From the NCBI GenBank assembly GCA_002070275.1, contig MWCY01000005.1, forward strand, positions 33,218 through 97,217: a stretch of 64,000 nucleotides of DNA. Direction: 5' to 3'. Source of the DNA: Candidatus Hydrogenedentes bacterium ADurb.Bin170. GTDB lineage: Bacteria; Hydrogenedentota; Hydrogenedentia; Hydrogenedentales; CAITNO01. Of the stretch, positions 61,432 through 64,000 are shown piece by piece; positions within the stretch are counted from its first letter, which is position 1; every line of letters begins with the position of its first letter. The notes beneath the pieces were generated by a model, which searched no databases, was not told the origin of the DNA, and saw nothing but the letters and a program-made list of their open reading frames with translations. The position numbers were made by a program, and so were the translations under genes.

Positions 61432-62694
61432 ATGTCCCTTGATATTGCAGCCTCTGCAGGTACTTCCACCATTCTTCCTTTGCATGAAATCCAAACCGCT
61501 GTGGTTAACCGGTTGGAAAGCCGTGATGAAATGGGTGTCACCGATGCTGTTGACACTATCCTCAGCCAAGCCGTATATCATGGGAGCAGCGATATCCATC
61601 TGGAGCCCTGGACTGAATGCGTATCGCTGCGCTATCGCCTTGACGGAATTTTGCAGCAAATCGCTATTATTCCGCAGGAATTTCAGCCCAAACTGATTGC
61701 CCGGATTAAAGTGCTCGCTGACCTGGTCGTCTATCGCAAAGACGTTCCGCAAGACGGTCGAATTGATCGTGATAAAACATCTGCAGGCAGGCCCATGCGT
61801 GTATCTGCTGTGCCTACCGTCCGGGGAGAGAAAATTGTTATTCGTATTTTAGGCTCGTCCCGGGACCTTTATCAATTGGACATTCTTGGTTTTCCAGAGA
61901 GAATTGTTCACGGCGTACAGAGAATCATCACACGCCCACAGGGGACACTCCTGCTGACCGGCCCCAGTTCAAGCGGCAAATCAACGACTATTTATGCAGC
62001 GCTTCACGAAATTCTTCACCTTCAGAAACATACTATCAATATTGTTTCCATTGAAGACCCTGTCGAGTTTGCCATGGATCGGATTGCACAAATACAAGTC
62101 AACCCCCATGCCGATCTCACTTTTACCACCGCACTCCGCTCTATATTGCGCCAGGATCCTGAAGTAATTGTAGTCGGAGAAATTCGCGATTTTGAAACAG
62201 CAAAGATGGCTATTCAGGCAGGTCTTACAGGTCATTTGGTTATCAGCACGATTCACAGCGGTACTGCAGCAGGCGTTTTTACTCGTCTGATTGATATGGG
62301 CATCGAGCCGTTTCTGGTGGCATCTTCCATCACTGGCGTGCTGGCGCAACGTCTGATCCGGCTTAATTGTCCGGATTGCACTGAGGAGTACACGCCTGAT
62401 CCCCTAATGATGCACTATTTCGGGTTAACCGCGGAATCCGGTCCCTTTTACAAGGGAGCCGGCTGCAAGGAATGCCAGAACATCGGCTATAGAAGTCGTG
62501 CCGGAATCGGGGAATTTCTTGAAGTTGACAATACCCTCGCAGAACAGCTGCTCCGCCACCCGACTACCTCTCAGATACATGAGATTGCCGTTTCTAAAGG
62601 AATGATTCCTCTGGCAAAAGACGGTCTGGATAAAGCAAGACTGGGCATTACCACCATTGAAGAACTGTATCGTGTGCTTCCGGAGCTCAGCTGA
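61432..62694 (+). CDS. GspE/PilB-type assembly ATPase lacking the N-terminal domain
   Basis: A 420-residue type II secretion / type IV pilus ATPase of the T2SSE family. Middle and C-terminal domains are complete: SDIHLEPW near 50, Walker A GPSSSGKSTT near 178, the Asp box and Walker B IVVGEIRDFETAKMAIQAGLTGHLVISTIHS near 242-275, and the zinc motif CPDC...GCKEC near 318-350. The N-terminal MshEN domain (about 150 residues in PilB or GspE) is missing, so its partner contacts differ. ATG at 61432 has AAAGGA upstream. It is the only pilus or secretion gene in the window. Confidence 0.88.
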   Translation: MSLDIAASAGTSTILPLHEIQTAVVNRLESRDEMGVTDAVDTILSQAVYHGSSDIHLEPWTECVSLRYRLDGILQQIAIIPQEFQPKLIARIKVLADLVVYRKDVPQDGRIDRDKTSAGRPMRVSAVPTVRGEKIVIRILGSSRDLYQLDILGFPERIVHGVQRIITRPQGTLLLTGPSSSGKSTTIYAALHEILHLQKHTINIVSIEDPVEFAMDRIAQIQVNPHADLTFTTALRSILRQDPEVIVVGEIRDFETAKMAIQAGLTGHLVISTIHSGTAAGVFTRLIDMGIEPFLVASSITGVLAQRLIRLNCPDCTEEYTPDPLMMHYFGLTAESGPFYKGAGCKECQNIGYRSRAGIGEFLEVDNTLAEQLLRHPTTSQIHEIAVSKGMIPLAKDGLDKARLGITTIEELYRVLPELS

Positions 62695-62696
62695 TT

Positions 62697-63776
62697 TTAC
62701 TCTGCGCAGAATATCGGTCTAAGCATCTCTTTGTTGTCATAAATCCATTGTGCTGTTTCTTCCACCAGCCTGGTAATGCCTCGGGTAGGACGCCATCCGT
62801 AAAAATCGGATATCGCTTTGTTGTCCGTAATGTACAGAGGAATGTCTGCAGGTCGGGTTTCAGGAACCGCTGTTACAGGTATTCTTTTGCCCGTAAAAGC
62901 TTCACACATTTGCGTAAGTTCAAATAAAGACACGCTGCCTTCTCTGCCCCCGCCAGCATTGCGTGCCTTTCCGTCAGCTTTCTCAAGAGACAATGCCTGT
63001 GTCAGGATGAGTTCCGACAAATCTTCTATATGCAGCATATCCCTAACCTGTTTTCCCATGCCTCCGAAGCCGATGTACGATAAGGGCTTCTCATAAATAT
63101 GGGCTGCTAGCCAGAACGCAAGAATGCCCTGATCCACCCGACCCATCTGCCCCGGTCCGGCAATCACACCGCAGCGATTTATTACCGTTTGCAAACCATA
63201 CATGTCGCGGTATTCCTGAATCAGAAGTTCGGCGCTCAATTTGGTCGCTCCGTAAAGAGAGCGGGCTCCCTCCAGGGGGAATGTGTGGTCAATACCGGCC
63301 GGGGACACGCCTGCTACCGGTTGTGATTCGGCCAACTCAAAACGCGTATCTTTTTCCACGAGTGACAGATCATTCAGGTACTTGACAGGATAAACACGGC
63401 TTGTAGAGAGGAAAATAAAAGCAGCCTGGTGCGCTTTAGCCACCTCAAGACAATGCACTGCTCCCATCAGATTACTGCCGATCACATAATCAGCCGATGT
63501 GCTGTAGCCTGCCAACACAGAAGGTTCCGCACTGCATTCAATAAGCAGATCCAATACGGATATACCAGTCAGATCTTCCTTATTCCGGACATCGCCGTGT
63601 AGAAATTCCACACCGCCCCGGATAAGCCTTTTTATATTCAGTTCACTTCCCCGCCGTTTCAGATTATCCAGCACTATTACCCGTGCGGCCGGAAAACGCC
63701 TTTTAAAAGCAAGAGCAAGATGAGATCCAACGAAACCGGCACCGCCGGTTACAAGAACAGTTTTTCCGTTATACAT
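62697..63776 (-). CDS. NAD-dependent epimerase (CDP-paratose 2-epimerase-like SDR)
   Basis: A 359-residue extended short-chain dehydrogenase/reductase. TGGAGFVGSHLA at about 10-21 binds NAD; LDNLKRRGSELNIKRL near 36 and FLHGDVRN follow the pattern of CDP-paratose 2-epimerase (RfbE). The catalytic residues appear in STSRVY near 124 and YGATKLSAE near 177. It would convert a nucleotide sugar for LPS or another surface glycan. AAAGGATG precedes the ATG. It lies tail-to-tail with the ATPase gene, 2 bases apart, and its leader carries a strong hairpin. Confidence 0.85.
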   Translation of the reverse strand: MYNGKTVLVTGGAGFVGSHLALAFKRRFPAARVIVLDNLKRRGSELNIKRLIRGGVEFLHGDVRNKEDLTGISVLDLLIECSAEPSVLAGYSTSADYVIGSNLMGAVHCLEVAKAHQAAFIFLSTSRVYPVKYLNDLSLVEKDTRFELAESQPVAGVSPAGIDHTFPLEGARSLYGATKLSAELLIQEYRDMYGLQTVINRCGVIAGPGQMGRVDQGILAFWLAAHIYEKPLSYIGFGGMGKQVRDMLHIEDLSELILTQALSLEKADGKARNAGGGREGSVSLFELTQMCEAFTGKRIPVTAVPETRPADIPLYITDNKAISDFYGWRPTRGITRLVEETAQWIYDNKEMLRPIFCAE

Positions 63777-63795
63777 GACTCATCCTTTCATCTTA

Positions 63796-63838
63796 ATAAA
63801 AACCGGGCAGGAGACATGGTAGCATATCTCCTGCCCGG
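63796..63838 (-). terminator. Perfect hairpin with a T-run in the leader of the epimerase gene
   Basis: Arms of 12 bases, CCGGGCAGGAGA (63803-63814) and TCTCCTGCCCGG (63827-63838), enclose a 12-base loop; on the minus strand TTTTTATT follows. No minus-strand gene is seen upstream in the remaining 160 bases, so it sits in the leader of the epimerase gene and may be an attenuator. Confidence 0.55.
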
Positions 63839-63975
63839 CAAAGCGTTCAAGGGTAAATAAACAGGTGGTTCGCGGGTTCAAATTCGAAACGCAATTATTG
63901 AGAAACAAAAAAGGAGACATTGCGACTCTTTTCGGTAGAATAAGATTTTCAACAAAACAACCGAAGGAGTACACA

Positions 63976-64000
63976 ATGTCCCCACACCATTTTACACAAG
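63976..64000 (+). CDS. Start of a gene cut by the right edge
   Basis: AAGGAG (63964-63969) lies seven bases before an ATG at 63976. Only eight codons (MSPHHFTQ) are inside the window, so no product can be named. The call rests on the ribosome-binding site and its place after an empty spacer. Confidence 0.4.

Noticed and set aside
63871..63895. tRNA T-arm-like sequence GGGTTCAAATTC near the right end
   Set aside because: No matching acceptor stem, D-arm or anticodon arm could be found on either side.

Overview
The window reads as chromosomal DNA from an uncultured-type, diderm (Gram-negative-like) bacterium of roughly 50% G+C. It carries murG, a periplasmic amidase, an LPS-core-type glycosyltransferase, lipoprotein and Tat/Sec signal peptides and a pilus/secretion-type assembly ATPase. 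Two pairs of a Gfo/Idh/MocA oxidoreductase and a xylose-isomerase-like TIM barrel, a DUF1080 protein, a PQQ-like beta-propeller, a neutral-ceramidase-like hydrolase, an acetyl-xylan-esterase-like protein and a GH78-type rhamnosidase give the flavour of Planctomycetota, Lentisphaerota, Hydrogenedentota or Sumerlaeota. That placement is an inference from gene content, not a phylogenetic result. I see no rRNA, complete tRNA, CRISPR array, insertion sequence or prophage.

Layout. 1-7.9 kb: NagD-like phosphatase (cut by the edge), threonine aldolase, lipoprotein, hybrid histidine kinase, murG, nitroreductase and a TPR protein. 7.9-12.5 kb: HNH endonuclease, XerC/D recombinase, YjbQ protein and the first oxidoreductase/isomerase pair. 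12.6-17.1 kb: small membrane protein, FprA-like ferredoxin reductase, then a minus-strand pyrF-pyrE-5'-nucleotidase operon. 17.2-23.7 kb: a tight five-gene minus-strand operon (SCP2-like, class III aminotransferase, transketolase N half, transketolase C half, second SCP2-like) divergent from a FGGY pentulose kinase. This is the most unusual block. 23.7-24.5 kb: an AT-rich stretch without genes. 24.5-36.6 kb: two APH-fold kinases, a glycosyltransferase, a MerR regulator, a PurF-like protein lacking the N-terminal cysteine, a beta-propeller protein, an amidase and hemB-hemL. 36.7-43.8 kb: rhamnosidase, sigma-54 activator, PilZ protein and the second oxidoreductase/TIM-barrel pair, whose TIM barrel has lost most metal ligands and sits behind a strong promoter with inverted repeats. 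43.9-49.5 kb: hflX, TPR protein, phosphoesterase, lipid kinase and DUF1080 protein. 49.5-55.7 kb: a possible structured RNA, then a GldA / fused GldF-GldG / DUF4340 transporter operon. 55.9-64 kb: CDF transporter, class I amidotransferase-like protein, acetyl xylan esterase, HAD protein, ceramidase-like protein, assembly ATPase and CDP-paratose-epimerase-like SDR.

How the genes fit together. Many genes belong to scavenging and remodelling of sugars. The five-gene operon could take a two-carbon ketol unit from a ketose phosphate, possibly supplied by the divergent kinase, join it to an aldehyde, and aminate the resulting ketone. With lipid-binding SCP2-like proteins on either side, the acceptor may be lipidic, which would give a sphingoid-base-like aminodiol. 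This is a hypothesis only. Starts were chosen by ribosome-binding-site position where possible, and promoters and terminators were found by eye.
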